DNA from: Pachyseris speciosa
Taxonomy: Eukaryota > Cnidaria > Anthozoa > Scleractinia > Pachyseridae
DNA length: 64,000 bases
Assembly (NCBI GenBank): GCA_016490735.1
Contig: JAEMWC010000369.1
Span: 295,001 to 359,000 of the forward strand
Direction: 5' to 3'
In this document: positions 23,222-44,412 of the stretch, one piece after another
How the letters are laid out: the number at the start of each line of letters is the position of its first letter
Numbering within the stretch: position 1 is the first letter of the stretch
Program-made: the position numbers and the translations under genes
Notes under the pieces: model-generated
The model's database searches: none
What the model was told of the DNA's origin: nothing
Seen by the model: the letters and a program-made list of their open reading frames with translations, nothing else

Positions 23222-24511
23222 TCAGGCTCAAGTACCCACATGTCAATAAAACAAGCAATGAAAACGTAAAGCTTGTGGGATAAACACCCAGTTTACGCGC
23301 CGTCAACGAATTCACGAGGTTTTGGTCTATGTATGGCGCGTGATCCGTAGCTGGAACGTTCGATGTTCACATGGGAGTCGGAACTCGTGCGTGATGGCAC
23401 TAAAGCATGATATAATCACATGACTCATTAACGGCGAGTCCTGCCAGGACGAGTTTAATTGCATCCAAATTTCAAGATTAACAGAAAGAGCGAGAAATAG
23501 TGTCGCAGAATACGATCAATGTAAGTTTTGAAAAATCTGGGTCAAGCATCAGAAATGTGATACAGTTAAAATGAAATTGTAATAACATCACATGTGTAAC
23601 CCTCAAAAACGTCCTGCATGACGAATTTCCTTCACCGGGAGAGCCAGCCAATTATATTTGTCTATTTAAACTGATGTATCGGGCGCTTCGTTATAGTTCA
23701 AGTCGCAGATTACGGTAACTATCTAGCCTGGATAACAGGCGTTTATTTAGCCAAGCGCGCTTCGTCAGCGTCGTGCTCGGCTATTACTGAGCCCGTTAAG
23801 CCCCGGCTAAACGGTCAAACATTTTTGTCCAACATCGTGCTTGCTAAACACAACGTGCGAACGCAAAAGCAAACCATTTTCAATTTTCAAACGGATAATT
23901 TTCGAGAACCAGAACGCGGGCGTCTACTTCTGCATCACAAGGTGTCCGGAGTTTACAAACGCTCATAAAGCGTCTTGTTCTGTCCACCACTGACCTTGAC
24001 TATCATTAACGAAGCGACTCTGCGAAGAAGCAAAGCAAGCGTGAGAACAAAGTATTTTTCTCCTTTCCCCACCCCTTTAGTGTTGGCGTTTATTGAAACA
24101 CCAGTGGTTTATGCTTCTAGTGCGCCTATCGATCCGTTATAAGACAAAAGAGGAACAATCAGCAGTCACTGATAGACTTGCTGACACAAGGCTCTTAGCC
24201 GTGCGGGAACATGATATGGGCGACGAACTCGCGAAACAAGCGACGGAGTTCGCAAGACGGGTGATCAACCTAAGTACCTATCCACTAAAACGGACGTTTA
24301 ACTAAACAATTAAGTCCAGTCGTCCACTGGCAACTAACAGAGATCATAGCATTCTAAGTTGAGAATCAGCTCAAACTCTGACGCAGGAAAAATATCAGTA
24401 CGTTAGTTTTCACAATTTGACGTTGGCTCTTTCTCGTTAAATCTCTTGCAGGGGCCTTTGGCCGGGCGTGACCCCCTGAGACGGATCCTTCATATGGGAC
24501 TCAAGAAGTAA

Positions 24512-25100
24512 CACTTAACACTCCACTTGATCAAAGGGCGCTGTTTATCTGAAGACAGAGCTTAATGTGGTCTTGAGAAATTCACCACTTTAGGCGCTTT
24601 TACTCCGACTAGTATTTACATTCATACGTATTCTGGTGCAACATTTTCAATTTTTCTAAAGCTCCTTTGCGATTTCGTTGCGGGTTGCCTGTGAGCGTAC
24701 AACACTCAATCTTCGACAGGAATATGGAAACTTTTTCTCGTCTTTTAGCCTAGAATAAGAAATGAATAGTTACGGGTTTGTTCTTTCTTATCCTCAGCGT
24801 TAAGGAAAACGAAACACGAAGGACTAGCTGTCGAGGAAAAAGAAAAAAACCTAATTATAATCCATACTTATCAGTTAATTTGTCGCTCTAATTATCTCAT
24901 TGCAGATTATCATCATTTAGAAAAAGATAAATAAAGTATATTAGAAATATAATAAGATCTTTTAAAGGTGGTGGTAAGGGAAAATGAAATCGTAAAGCTA
25001 TACTTTTATAAATTAAAGGTTTACTTCGAAATAAATTATTACAGAGTATAATATTTCTGGTATATTAGCCAGATAGCGTTATAGTAGAGCGCTTTTCAAT
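24512..25100. other. Downstream of SQOR-A, no gene seen
   Basis: AT-rich stop-filled sequence. AATAAA-like words occur, but none can be assigned with confidence as the SQOR-A polyadenylation signal. Confidence 0.45.
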
Positions 25101-25104
25101 CGAT

Positions 25105-25525
25105 GGCCTCTTCATATGAGCCCGGTAACCGGGCTGGCTCGGTTAGCGGGATGAATTTTATTATCTGTTCATACATGATATGGGAAATTATAGCCCAATT
25201 ACAGTGGAAAAGTGGTGGCGCGACCATTCAGGCGTGAAATCGAACGAAATTGTCGCTTGTATCGGTTCTAGAAACCTCAAAATCCTTTATCTTTACTTTT
25301 ACTTTAAAAAATTTATTCGGAACTTTAAATAGAAGAAAAAAAGAAGAAAAAAACTCAAATACTGTCCATTCTACTGACGAAAATGTATTGCATCATTTTC
25401 ATCCCGGTAACCGGGCTGGAGTGTTCTAACCTCGTTCCCAGGGCTTTTTCTTGGAAACGAGGTTGTGGAGTGTGCATATGGCAATAAGGCGAGATCCCGG
25501 TAACCGGGCTCATATGAAGAGGCGC
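25105..25525. mobile_element. MITE with CCTCTTCATATGAGCCCGG ends
   Basis: The left end CCTCTTCATATGAGCCCGG and the right end CCGGGCTCATATGAAGAGG are exact complements. The words GGTAACCGGGCT/AGCCCGGTTACC recur internally at three places. There is no coding capacity. The target duplication is unclear. Confidence 0.75.
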
Positions 25526-25544
25526 TGAGTGTCGTAAAACCAAA

Positions 25545-25735
25545 ACCAAAGCAATTACTCTGACATATCGCAACAGACGCAAACAGCGCAAATAGCCAAT
25601 AAGAATACGAAGCAGTTACATGTAACTGCCCCGAGCGCGGGAAAATGCGCGCGAGCAAGTCGCGATTGGTTTTTGTTTTAATCTCATTGGTTGAGAAAGT
25701 GGCTCGAGTTTTGCTAACCAATCACAGAACGAAAT
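25545..25735. repeat. ATTGG-rich dispersed repeat, copy 1
   Basis: It carries several ATTGG/CCAAT words, GCAAACAGCGCAAA and GAGCAAGTCGCG. Diverged copies lie at 25975-26310 (same orientation, with an insertion) and 29755-29950 (opposite orientation). The family is unknown. Confidence 0.55.
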
Positions 25736-25974
25736 AATCACTTTCCGCAATCAATTTGAGTAATGTTTTGTACAGCCTATATTCAAATATAAACAAATAG
25801 TACACGGGGTATGAATAGTAGCTGGCAGACGGGTTTATGTAATATTTTGCGAATAATTTTAATGCTCAACTAACTGTTCTGTAGAGGATAAAAAATCGTT
25901 TAAATAAAGCTAATTCGTTCCTAATAATGTTGCCATAATATCTATCACAAACGGTTTTCAACGCAAACTCAAAG

Positions 25975-26310
25975 CGATTTTCATTCTTCAACCCCAAACC
26001 AAAGCAATCGCAATAGACGTAAACAGCGCAAAGAACCAATCAAAATTCGAAGCAATTAAATTTTTACCACAATTGTTCGTAATCTCGCAATCCGATTGGA
26101 TAATTATCCGGACTCACTCGGCTTCGCCTTGTGGGTCCACATACTGTGATGACGAATGTTCTCGACAACAGTACAGACAACGCTAAACCACATTCGATTT
26201 CAGTTGTTAAGTAGCCGGCACAAAGTTCGGGAAAATGGGCGCGTGCAAGTCGCGTTGACAGTCGCGTTTGGTGTTGGTTTTCCTTCTCATTGGCTGTAGC
26301 CCCAGGCTCT
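25975..26310. repeat. ATTGG-rich dispersed repeat, copy 2
   Basis: It shares AACCAAAGCAAT, TAAACAGCGCAAA and GCAAGTCGCGTT with the copy at 25545-25735. About 120 bp of unrelated sequence splits the copy near 26060-26210. Confidence 0.55.
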
Positions 26311-26311
26311 T

Positions 26312-27990
26312 CATTTGGATTAAGTCGGAGAGGTTTTTGCCTTGTAGGGAGCTTAAGCAATAACCGATCTGGTGCCCTTTTTTAATTGTGAGAACTTAAT
26401 ACATCAGTTTTGTAGGAAGCAAAATGTTGGCAAAAATATTTAGCGCCATGTTTTGTTTATCAAGGAAGCAATACTCTTCCTGGACACGTGCTTCTTTCCA
26501 AGGCAAAATTAGAAAACATTTTATTTCAAAATACCGAACACTCCATCGAAGTTACCAAATTAGCAAATCCCGAAAACAAATATTGTTTAAAAAAAAAAGT
26601 TACCGTTCGAATTTGTCTTTATGACGTCATTTTTCAATTTTACTTCACCGGGGTGTCGCTTACGGGTTCAGTTGCGTCGCGTCGTGGCGCGTTCATGATA
26701 TACGAAGACCCGGGCATGAAGAAAACCACTTTAAGTTTCATCGCTATTCGCAATTATATTCCTAACACTGTTCAGTAGGAATCCTACCAAACATGCTTCA
26801 GGAATTATTATTCTGGAAATGACAATGAGAAAGGTGGGATTTGCTTTAGCAAGAAAGGGTAATGTTTTCCCGTTTGGCGCTGCTTTTTGGTCCTTGTGAT
26901 GTTTCTATTTCTAGTAAAGTAATTTAAAGATGTTGGCCGGCTAAAAAGAATTCTTTACTTGATTTTGGCAAGATCAGTTGAGAAATTCGTCTTTTGTTTG
27001 GAGTGGTTGCTATGGTCAATTCAGTCGTTGACCACGCTCTTTCCACGAGCTCCAGGCTTTTGTTGGCACAGACTATAAGTATTAGGCGCTCTGGGACCGG
27101 ATGCATTTATATAGTAGTATCAGAAATTTATGCACGAGTTACAGACGGCAGACCGAGTGAAGCCGCTCCATTATGACACTTTTCTGCGCCTGGGCAGTGG
27201 GAAGCCAACAGACAAGAAGACGTTTGATCAATCTGAAAGAATCAGTCGCTCAAGTTTATAAACCAGCTGTTTTGTAGACTAACTAGAGGTGGAGTCGGTT
27301 TCCGTTTTGGCATTTTCTGAGGCCTTCCGACATCTGTTACTTGCAGTAGAAAGCTATCAAACTCCAAACTGAGAAGAGTTGAGAAAAAAACTTAAACTTA
27401 AGGGATGGGTCGTCACAATGCTCCTCCCCGAAAATGTATTATTCAGTTGTTATTATTACTCGGTGAGGAGAATTCCCTGGCGAGCCAAGTAACAATTGCC
27501 AGGAGCCGTCTGCCTCGGGTACTTTGCATGCCGGTGTCACAGCGGATTTGGATCCCCGGGTCAAGATCCGTCAGCAGATTTGGACCTCCCAGTCCAGATC
27601 TGCTAGCGGATTTGGAACCCCTTTCTCGGATCCGGAACCCCCATGAAAACAAGCGTTCTCTTGAGTAAGGTACTAAAAAATCCTTTGAAAATTGTTTTCT
27701 TTAATGCTTAGTGTAAAAAAGAACCTTTACAACGCTAGTTTGCATCTATAGATTTTGAAAACCAAACTTTCTTAAGGTCTCGCAGGACACTTGGATCTGA
27801 ATAAATTCATGAGCCAAATTTTGGGGGTAGGTGTTTCGTTTTCAAGCTTCAAATCTTTGAATTATTGACTTCCAAGCAAGCGTCTGATCTTTGTCAAGTT
27901 TTGCTTCAGTGACATCACAGTATAGTATACTAAGTTTATCTACCTTGTGTACCAGTTACTCAAGTTCTATATCAGTGCGATCAAACTTAC
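26312..27990. other. Intergenic, no gene recognised
   Basis: Short open frames at 26424-26778 and 27405-27668 show no domain and no exon-like boundaries. The stretch 27540-27650 repeats GGATTTGGA/CAGATTTGGACC-type words with GGATCC and AGATCT sites, reminiscent of the GGTCCAAAT tract at 29380-29485. Confidence 0.45.
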
Positions 27991-28001
27991 GACACATAAG
28001 A

Positions 28002-29210
28002 TCAGCCGTGCTGCACAGTTCTGACAGTAGTCTGAGCTAATTGGAGTCTGTGAACCAAATATTTCGGAAGACCACATAGCAGAGAGTTACAATTATCTAA
28101 TCTACATGTTACGAAGGCGTGAACTAACGCTTTGGTGCAATTAACTGACAGAAACTTTCTAATTCGAGAAATATTCCGGATATGAAAAAATGCAGATTTA
28201 CAAATAGTTGCGACTTGACGTTCCATATTTAACTTATTTTCAAAGATTACACCAATATTCCTGACAAACTGCGAGGGCTGTATAACAGATCCATCAATCG
28301 CTGTAAAAGAGGGAAACTGAGATGCAGATAAATTTTGAGATCCAATCACCAAAAGCTCAGTCTTTTCACTGTTGAGTTTAAGTTTGTTCAGGGACATCCA
28401 GGTTGCAATATCTTCTAGGCACGATTCGATTTTCTGCATAGCAACAGATGAACCAGAGTCAAACGAAAGGTAAACCTGACAGTCGTCCGCATAGAAATGG
28501 AAGTTCATATCATGCTGTCTTATGATGTCGCCAAGCGGAGACGTAAATGGGGCCAAGCACGGATCCTTGGGGAACACCATACATCGTATCAGACCGGGAG
28601 GAATTTGATCCATTTATGCTGACAAATTGATTTCGATCAGCTAAATAGGACTTGAACCAAGCAAGGACTTTGCCTTTGATACCAAACCGAGTATTAAGTC
28701 TGTGGAGTAATAAGTCATGGTCTACAGTGTCAAATGCTGCCGATAAGTCGAGAAGTAACAAAACAACAGTGCAACCACGGTCCACAGCTCGTAAGATGTC
28801 GTCATGAATTCTCAATAGGGCGGTCTCCGTGCTGGGCAATTTCTTGTAAGCAGATTTAACTTCTCACTAAGGCTGTTGTCATCACTGTACTGCACAAGTT
28901 GTGCCGCCACTGATTTCTCAATTAATTTCGAGATAAACGGAAGGTTTGAAACAGGACGAAAATTATTTAGGTCTTCAGGATTTAAGTTGGGCTTCTTCAA
29001 CAATGGAATAATCAAAGCAGTTTTCAGCGAGTTAGGCATAAAAGCCTCATCTAAGGAACGATTGACGGGACGGGAGGACGGGAGCAGGCAGTGGATCGAG
29101 AGCACACGTTTTAACTCTAGAAGACTTAATAAAGTTGGCAATGTCGTCAGTAGAAACTCGTTGCAAAGTAGTAAATTCACAAGGACACGACTGTGCACCG
29201 TAGTTATCAA
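28002..29210 (-). mobile_element. Degenerate LINE (jockey/CR1-like RT)
   Basis: Three minus-strand blocks encode a non-LTR reverse transcriptase. 29210-28900: NSLKTALIIPLLKKPNLN and FRPVSNLPFISKLIEK. 28839-28550: LLDLSAAFDTVDHDLLLHRL and GVPQGSVLGP. 28613-28002: the catalytic box FYADDCQVYL and the thumb with LNSEKTELLVIG. Frame changes separate the blocks, and both the 5' endonuclease and the 3' end are missing. It sits between the SQOR copies. Confidence 0.88.
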
Positions 29211-29379
29211 AGGAAAGGTTATTCAGAAATTATTACTTAATTTGAGGTCTGTCACCTTTGAATTTTTAAAGTTCTCTGTGCTTTATGCTAACGGTCCAAT
29301 TTCCCGATCCAAAATCTGACGGTGCCTCGATACTTACTGATATGAGAATAACAGCTAAGTAAGCTGTGATAGGGGGTCC

Positions 29380-29485
29380 AGATCCGCAAGGGGGTCCAAA
29401 TTCGATGTGGTCCCCATATTTGGACCGGGGAGTCCAAATTGGACCGCGGGGTCCAAATCTGGGGGGTCCAAATTCGCCAGGACAC
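29380..29485. repeat. GGTCCAAAT clustered repeat
   Basis: The words GGGGTCCAAAT, GGTCCAGATCC and GGACC recur about seven times in roughly 100 bp with irregular spacing. Confidence 0.6.
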
Positions 29486-29754
29486 CGGACTACTGGTTAT
29501 ATGTTGTCTCCGCTGAACTTCAACTTCTGATCAATCGATCGATCGATCAACGAATCATGAATAACCAGCTGTTTTTGTCTAAAAGTTATGGTACATCGGC
29601 TGTCATTGAAGTTTCCTGACGCCATTTCGACTGTGCAGTCGGAAGTCGTTAAACACCAAAAGAAGAGTACATCATGACGGGGAATAGGCTGCACGGAATA
29701 TACCGTCGTCAAGCACAATAAAAACGTAATTCTCGTTGGCTTTGATTCATTCAG

Positions 29755-29950
29755 TTGCTTTACTTTGCCGCTCTTCGATTGGTTGGCGAAACTCGCCCCT
29801 CTCTTTCAACCAATGAGAAGCAGAACCAATCGAGTCTGCCTGCTAGCGCGCAATTTGCTGCCTTTTGCGCCGGTTACATTTTAGTAATTGCCTTGAATTC
29901 TGATTGGTTCATTCCGGTGATCGCGTCTGCTGTGATTGGTCAGAAAAATT
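29755..29950. repeat. ATTGG-rich dispersed repeat, inverted copy 3
   Basis: The complement of this stretch aligns with 25545-25735: AACCAATGAGA, AACCAATCGAG and GTGATTGGTC occur in matching order. Confidence 0.5.
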
Positions 29951-29959
29951 CTCTTGGGT

Positions 29960-31180
29960 TTTGATGGAAAACTGCCCTGATAGAATACAACAAAATTAAC
30001 AATCTTTCAATTATCCATCGGTAGATTATTTATCCTAGTTGATTGCAACTTGATTGCATAATGAGCAAGGTGACATAAACGCTAAATATAATTATGCAGT
30101 AATGATTAACATCGCAGTGCTGAAAATAAAATATAGAAACTAAATACCGCTGAAAGACAACATAAACTAACTATATATGTCCGCTGAATACATATAATTA
30201 TATACATCTACATATATTAAGGCAATGTCCATTTAAAATAAAAGGAAATTACGAAATCATTAAATATATGAGATTAAGGATAATAAAAGACAATGTATGA
30301 CATTGCATGAAAGACAAAAGGAGCAGTTCAACAGCCGCTAATATCATACCTTCGTAGATAAGCCAAGACCTCCAGACTTATCTAGGAAGATCGAATGGCC
30401 TCTATTCGCAGGGTACCGGTCTCACAATCAGTCCCAAAAGTCTCATGATATACGGATTCATGCGCAGATATCAGATAGATACTATTTTCTTTGTACATCA
30501 AATGAGGGGGGGGGGGGGGGGGTACACCTGAACATCGTATAGTAATTATCTTTAATATCTCGTTCACGTTTCAAGATGTCAAAAATCCTATGCTGAACTA
30601 TGTTGTGGGATATTTTGTGAATTTTTGAGTATATTTGGGAAGAGGTAATTTTTCTCAAAGGATTAATTAAGTTTTAAGTTTAGGGAAATATGAAATATTG
30701 AAGATTTAATGGAGGTTTAAAATTGGAATATACGGAATATGCGTCATATGTCAACCTTTTCAATGTTAGTATTGTGCGTAATTAGTGTTCTTTTATTAGC
30801 TTTCTGTTCTTGTCAGCTGCTTGTGCAATTTGCTATTCTACTCCACAGTATATTCAGTTCAATGTAAATTGCATTTGTTTAGCTAGCTGTTGACCAGCCA
30901 TTGCCTGATTAGTGTATTAATGGCAATTATCACAATTAAAGATAAAGAATTTGAAGCTGGCAATTAGTAAATGGACACCAAACAGTGCCCTACCAACCTG
31001 GAGTGCCCCTTTTTTATATTTCAATCCCTTCTTAAACTCCTTAAAATTTGACTCAAATCCATTTTTGATTTGCAAAGGGGATTGTCTTGCGCCACGCGAA
31101 ACCGTAGTTGATAAAGCCATATTTGAATTTCTTATTTGATTGGCTGATTCTACTCTGAAGTTCACTTTCAGGCCAGAAAG
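29960..31180. other. Intergenic, no gene seen
   Basis: AT-rich and stop-filled. The only conspicuous feature is a G run of about 15 at 30508-30522. The SQOR-B promoter probably lies in the last few hundred bases before 31341, but no TATA box or other clear element stands out. Confidence 0.45.
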
Positions 31181-31189
31181 GTCGATTTT

Positions 31190-31330
31190 TTTGCTTCTCC
31201 GCTGGCGACTGGGAACTAGTGTGGCTCCTTCTTTCTACCACCCCCACGGTTACAGCCACAGTCGACCATTCGAAGAGTACACGGAAGGTTGTAAGATCCA
31301 CAATCCGGTTAATTTTCTTATGAGTTTATA
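31190..31330. repeat. Dispersed repeat, copy 1 (pair with 33650-33790)
   Basis: It shares CCACCCCCA...CAGCCACAG and GAGTACAC.GA.GGTTGT with 33650-33790 in the same order, at roughly 60 percent identity by eye over about 125 bp. One copy sits just upstream of SQOR-B exon 1 and the other in its intron 2. It may be an old SINE. Confidence 0.45.
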
Positions 31331-31340
31331 AATCGTCCTG

Positions 31341-40195
<8,855 letters not shown>

Positions 40196-40928
40196 TTCAT
40201 TCCTAGGTCGTAGGCGACATCTAGGACCGTCTTGTTTGAAGAAGAATGAAGAAAAATCTCTAAGCAGCCAGGAGACCATGAGCTGCTGACGAAACGGCAA
40301 CAATCAGGAAAAGCAAGAGACAGTGCTACAAACAACATTAATTTAAATTAAAGTGCCTCTGTAATTACGGTGACAGTTGCATCTTTCTGGTGGACCCAGG
40401 CGTGGATGGACCAGCTCTCTTACAGAAGTGACAATCTCCCTCCATCGACTATGTCCATAAAAACCTGTTTGAATCATTTCTCAGCCAAGCGATGTATAGG
40501 TGTATTCAGAATAGAATTGTACAGCGACCATCGCCTTGGACAGTTCATTTCATTTCATTTTCATTTAGCCAATTGAACAACATAAACACCTTGTTAAATC
40601 AGTTCTCGGAATGTGCAGTCAAGCACTGAATCTCGTACGAGTCAGTGAAATCTCTCCTAAATCAGCTCCAAGTCAAGTAGTGTATTTAGAATTTCTGCAC
40701 TAGCGACCGTAGTTCATCAGCGGACTCCTCCCAGAATCTTGTCTGATTCTGTTCTCCGATGTTGCATATCATTGTACTTAGGATCTCTGCTCTTAAACCT
40801 CCCTCCTTTCCTGACTGCTAAGTTGGTCACTTTTGGAAAGATTTGGCAACTTCTGTATCATAAGGTGTTCTCTTGAGGAGAGTCGTGATTCAGCCTCAAA
40901 GCTACTGAACTCCTGTCACCATTGCAAA

Positions 40929-41170
40929 GCACTCTCGTACCCAGGGTCTTCGTTCCCCTTGACCAGCGGTCGGGAAACGAGCAACCCTGGAAAGTCCGAA
41001 AATATCGGACTTCCGGCTGAACTGCGCATGCTTAGAGAGAGAGTTTAAGAGAGTTTCTGAAGAGTTCTATTTTCCGTTTATTTGAATTGTTTGAAAAAGC
41101 CAATCAGAATCGTCAACCCATCGGATCTTTCGAGAGTCTCGTTTAGCGAAGACTCGAGGAACGAGAGTGC
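40929..41170. mobile_element. hAT-like MITE, 242 bp
   Basis: The termini GCACTCTCGT / ACGAGAGTGC are perfect inverted repeats of 10 bp, flanked by the 8 bp direct repeat ATTGCAAA (40921-40928 and 41171-41178). An 8 bp duplication is typical of hAT elements. It has no coding capacity and lies downstream of SQOR-B. Confidence 0.8.
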
Positions 41171-41178
41171 ATTGCAAA

Positions 41179-42180
41179 GCAGAAAAAGGCCAGATTAGGA
41201 TGAAATTTGGTCTTGCCAAACAACTTAACTCTGGTTTATGCTTGTGATATTTTCAGATATTTAAAACGGTAATACGGTAAAGACTAATTCAAACTTCTGA
41301 CCTTGAAAGTTGGTCTCTACCACTAATTAGGAAAAAAGAACAGGCTAGTTTTATAGGAAAAAATAATAATTAAAGTTCTTAAAAACGGAAAAATTAATAG
41401 GTGCACATGGTGTTGCTAACGTATAGTATTTCATTTATACAGAAATGCAAGTAATAATGATAGCTACAAACCTCTGGAAATAATTTAATGTAGGCTTTTT
41501 CTGCCGGCAAAACAAGATTACGTATGTACATAGAATGCACGGGCAGGATCCTTGAAATAAAATAACCAGACTTTATTCTTGTTGCACGGGCAATTTCATG
41601 GTCATTTCACTGGCTTTAATGTTTACCCATTGCGTATAAAATGGCAACATATACTTGCCGGTATACCCGTTACGTATGAAAAAAAAAAAAAATGCTCCGG
41701 GGAACGGGGAGAATAGACTTCACGGGCCTGTATTGAAGATGCCCTGTAAGCTTTATGATGTTTAATCGAAGGGATGCTGTTTAATAAACTAGGAAAGAAT
41801 GTCCTGTTTCTCCTTTCAGACTCGTACACAGCTGTTTTGTCAGTTTATGAAGGTTATTTTTGTGTGGTGGTGTTTCAGGGATGCGCGATTGATTGATGGG
41901 CACCAAATCATCCAAAAGTGTGATATAAGAGAACAGCAGAATAGACAAATGTTTCTGACTGAAAAAAGGCACTAAGAACCATGTAAGGGTTCTGTCGCGT
42001 AAAACTGTGCTAAGATGCTAACTACTCTTCAGGCTACGTTCAGAGTGCTAGTTTGAAGAGTTTGTCAGTTGTCCTTCCTCCCGTTACCAAGCAACTAGTA
42101 GCTTATCTTTCTCACGGGCACATCACGCCATAAAATCACATTTGCCATGTGTGTTGTGGAAGTTAATTTCAAGTCCGTCC
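41179..42180. other. Intergenic, no gene seen
   Basis: AT-rich with an A run near 41680. No domain-bearing frame or repeat symmetry was noticed. Confidence 0.45.
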
Positions 42181-42334
42181 TTGGCTCGATGTTACGCTGG
42201 GAACTGGGGCGAGTTTCAAATTTTAACTAATCGATAAATTGACTAGCCTCCTTGGCTCGATGTTTTCAAGGATGTCCACCCGGGGATGTCCACCAGTTCA
42301 GAAATCAGCAGAAGTCCTTCAGGTTGATTGGCCG

Positions 42335-42970
42335 TTTCGGAGTTGCGCTGGGAACTGGGGCGAATTTCAAATTTTAACTAATCGATAAATTGACTTGCCT
42401 CCTTCGCAGACGTCTTTGGGCTCGTCACGCGTTCCTTCGGAGAAGCCCAAAGACGTCTGCGAAGGAGGCTATAAATTGACACCATCACATGAAAGATAAC
42501 ATTGAGATGGGCCATTTTCCCACGTTTGATGGTTTTAGGTTGAACAGAGACCAAGTTATGGACTTTAAAACATAGTTCAAAATCCATAGCCTGCGTCCCC
42601 CAAAACCATATAAACTCTTAAAAATATTTTTCAGTTTTGTGACAACTGTAAAATACCGTCATGAACCTTTTATTTGGAAGTAACCGAGGTTAAAATCACT
42701 TTGTTTGTCCATTTTCATGAATATCAGACAAATCGTAAAAATTTTTAAGAGTTTATACGGGTTTGGGGGACGCAGCCTCAAAATTAGAAACGTTTGTATG
42801 GATTTTGAACTATGTTTTGAAGTCCATAACTTGGTCTCTTTTGAATGTAAAATCATCAAACTTGGTCAAATAGCCATTCTCAACGTTATCTTTCATATGA
42901 TGGTGTCCATTTATCGATTGGATAAAATTTGAAACTCGCCCCAGTTCCCTGCGCAACTCCGGATGGCCTC
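42335..42970. repeat. Long fold-back repeat
   Basis: The left arm (about 42335-42635) and right arm (about 42720-42970) are inverted copies: GGGAACTGGGGCGAATTTCA answers TGAAACTCGCCCCAGTTCCC, and ACTCTTAAAAATATTTTTC has a matching complement near 42730. The left arm is interrupted by a 76 bp palindromic insertion. A direct partial copy of the arm tip lies at 42200-42245. Confidence 0.75.
42395..42470. mobile_element. Ultra-short palindromic element with 10 bp flanking repeat
   Basis: A 76 bp insertion whose outer 28-29 bases on each side are near-perfect complements: GCCTCCTTCGCAGACGTCTT and its complement. It is flanked by ATAAATTGAC on both sides (42385-42394, 42471-42480). It interrupts the left arm of the larger fold-back repeat, whose right arm lacks it. 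Its inner word GCAGACGTCT is shared with 2019-2098. Confidence 0.8.
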
Positions 42971-43925
42971 CGGAGTGGCCTAACGTCTAACCGAAAGCAT
43001 TCTTTTGCTTTACCTCCGAAACGCACTGTTTGGAGCATAACTTTCGTTCAGAATTTGCAATTAGTTTCTAATGGTTGCCGGAGTTCTCACTGAATTTCCG
43101 GTGCCGGAAAATTGCTGCGCGGTCTTCGTTCTCACCTGATCGTTGGTTGTGCTTGGTTTCCAGTCACCCATGGCGCGGAGCTCCGCTATGGAAAAGCCAT
43201 TTAACTGATTTTTTTTTAAAGTTTGAGGCGGCATTTCTATAAAACGGAGACCCCGTCGATTGCGATTTTTAAGCGCCGACCAAAGCGTCTTATCCATGGT
43301 TTTCGTTTTGTGGTTTTGGGTGGACATTTCGTCGTTTTTAGGAGGCTGTTCAGTGCGTTTCAAATTTGAGGGGATTATATTCGGAGGGGTTTATTTTCAC
43401 GGTATTGTGAGCGTTAATCAATCTATTTCAAGTGCTGAACATTTGTCTGCTGTTCCTTAATATAAACTGCATGCTTGGTGGCGCACTTCTTGACTCGATA
43501 TTGAGATGGGAACAAGGAAGTAAAGAAGGAACATCATTTTGGAGTGACAGAATGTTGTCTATCTTTGATCCTGTCCTTGACCAAGTCTTGAAGAGGGGAG
43601 CAGGAGATTCCTGTCTAAAAGGCAGTCATAAACCGTTAATAGAGAGCTTAATCAACGAGGGCGGCGACGGCAACGAGAACGCCACAAAATAATAGGCTTA
43701 ATAAGCAAAATTGATCTCTCTGCACGTGCGCACGGTTATACATTTTGGTACATGTCTATTCTGTCCTCAGCAAAAAAAACAAAGTGAAATGACCAAATTT
43801 TAGGTTTTGTGGAGAACGCGGGCACATGACGGTGAACTACTCTTAAGTTTCTAATTCTTCTTCGCAACTTCAATACCGGTTCAGTACTAATTTAGCTCCA
43901 GTATAGTTCGCCAGCATTTTACAAG
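42971..43925. other. Intergenic, no gene recognised
   Basis: Two open frames of 86-100 codons near 43061-43692 have no recognisable domain and no splice-site context. No repeat symmetry was noticed. Confidence 0.4.
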
Positions 43926-43927
43926 TG

Positions 43928-44412
43928 AACCCTTTCGCTCCTGAACATTTTGCCCCAAAACACCTTTTTAAGCTCGTCGAGCCGTTTTCTGGTCATAATC
44001 TAGCCGAAAAGAACCAAAACTGTTTCCTGGTCGAGCTCAGAATGAGCAGAAAACAAATTAAATTTCGAAATAGTTCTTGGGTTTAAAATTTTCACTGCCC
44101 CCCTCGCCTTCTACCCTTCGCTTTCTTTTTCTCTTGCTGGGCATTTCCTGGGCTTCCTTTTGGTGGGAAAAGATTTGTGGAAAACTTTTAGGATCATAGG
44201 ATCAGGTGGAAGGAAGTACAGGTGGGTAGTGGCACAAGATTTTCATTCAAATTTTCGGGTAAACGTCACTTTTTTGTTGTTGCGTTTTCTCCGGCCTGTT
44301 TGGCGGAATCGTGCTCATTCGGGTATGGTTTGAAAGATCTCCCCCCCCCTACACATTAAAACCGATGACGTCACAAGTGGTACAAGGGACGCGGTTCTGC
44401 GCGGCCGGTGTA
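43928..44412. mobile_element. Copy of the 7308-7919 element
   Basis: It aligns with 7308-7919 in order, including CTCTTGCTGGGCATTTCCTG, GAAAAGATTTGTGGAAAAC and GATGACGTCACAAGTGG. It is shorter and its terminal repeats are eroded. No coding capacity. Confidence 0.6.

Noticed and set aside
24093..24305. A 70-codon open frame in SQOR-A intron 8
   Set aside because: No domain, no splice signals and no similarity that I recognise.
43061..43692. Several 86-100 codon open frames on both strands
   Set aside because: Overlapping frames without domains in a repeat-rich intergenic stretch; chance frames are expected at this length.
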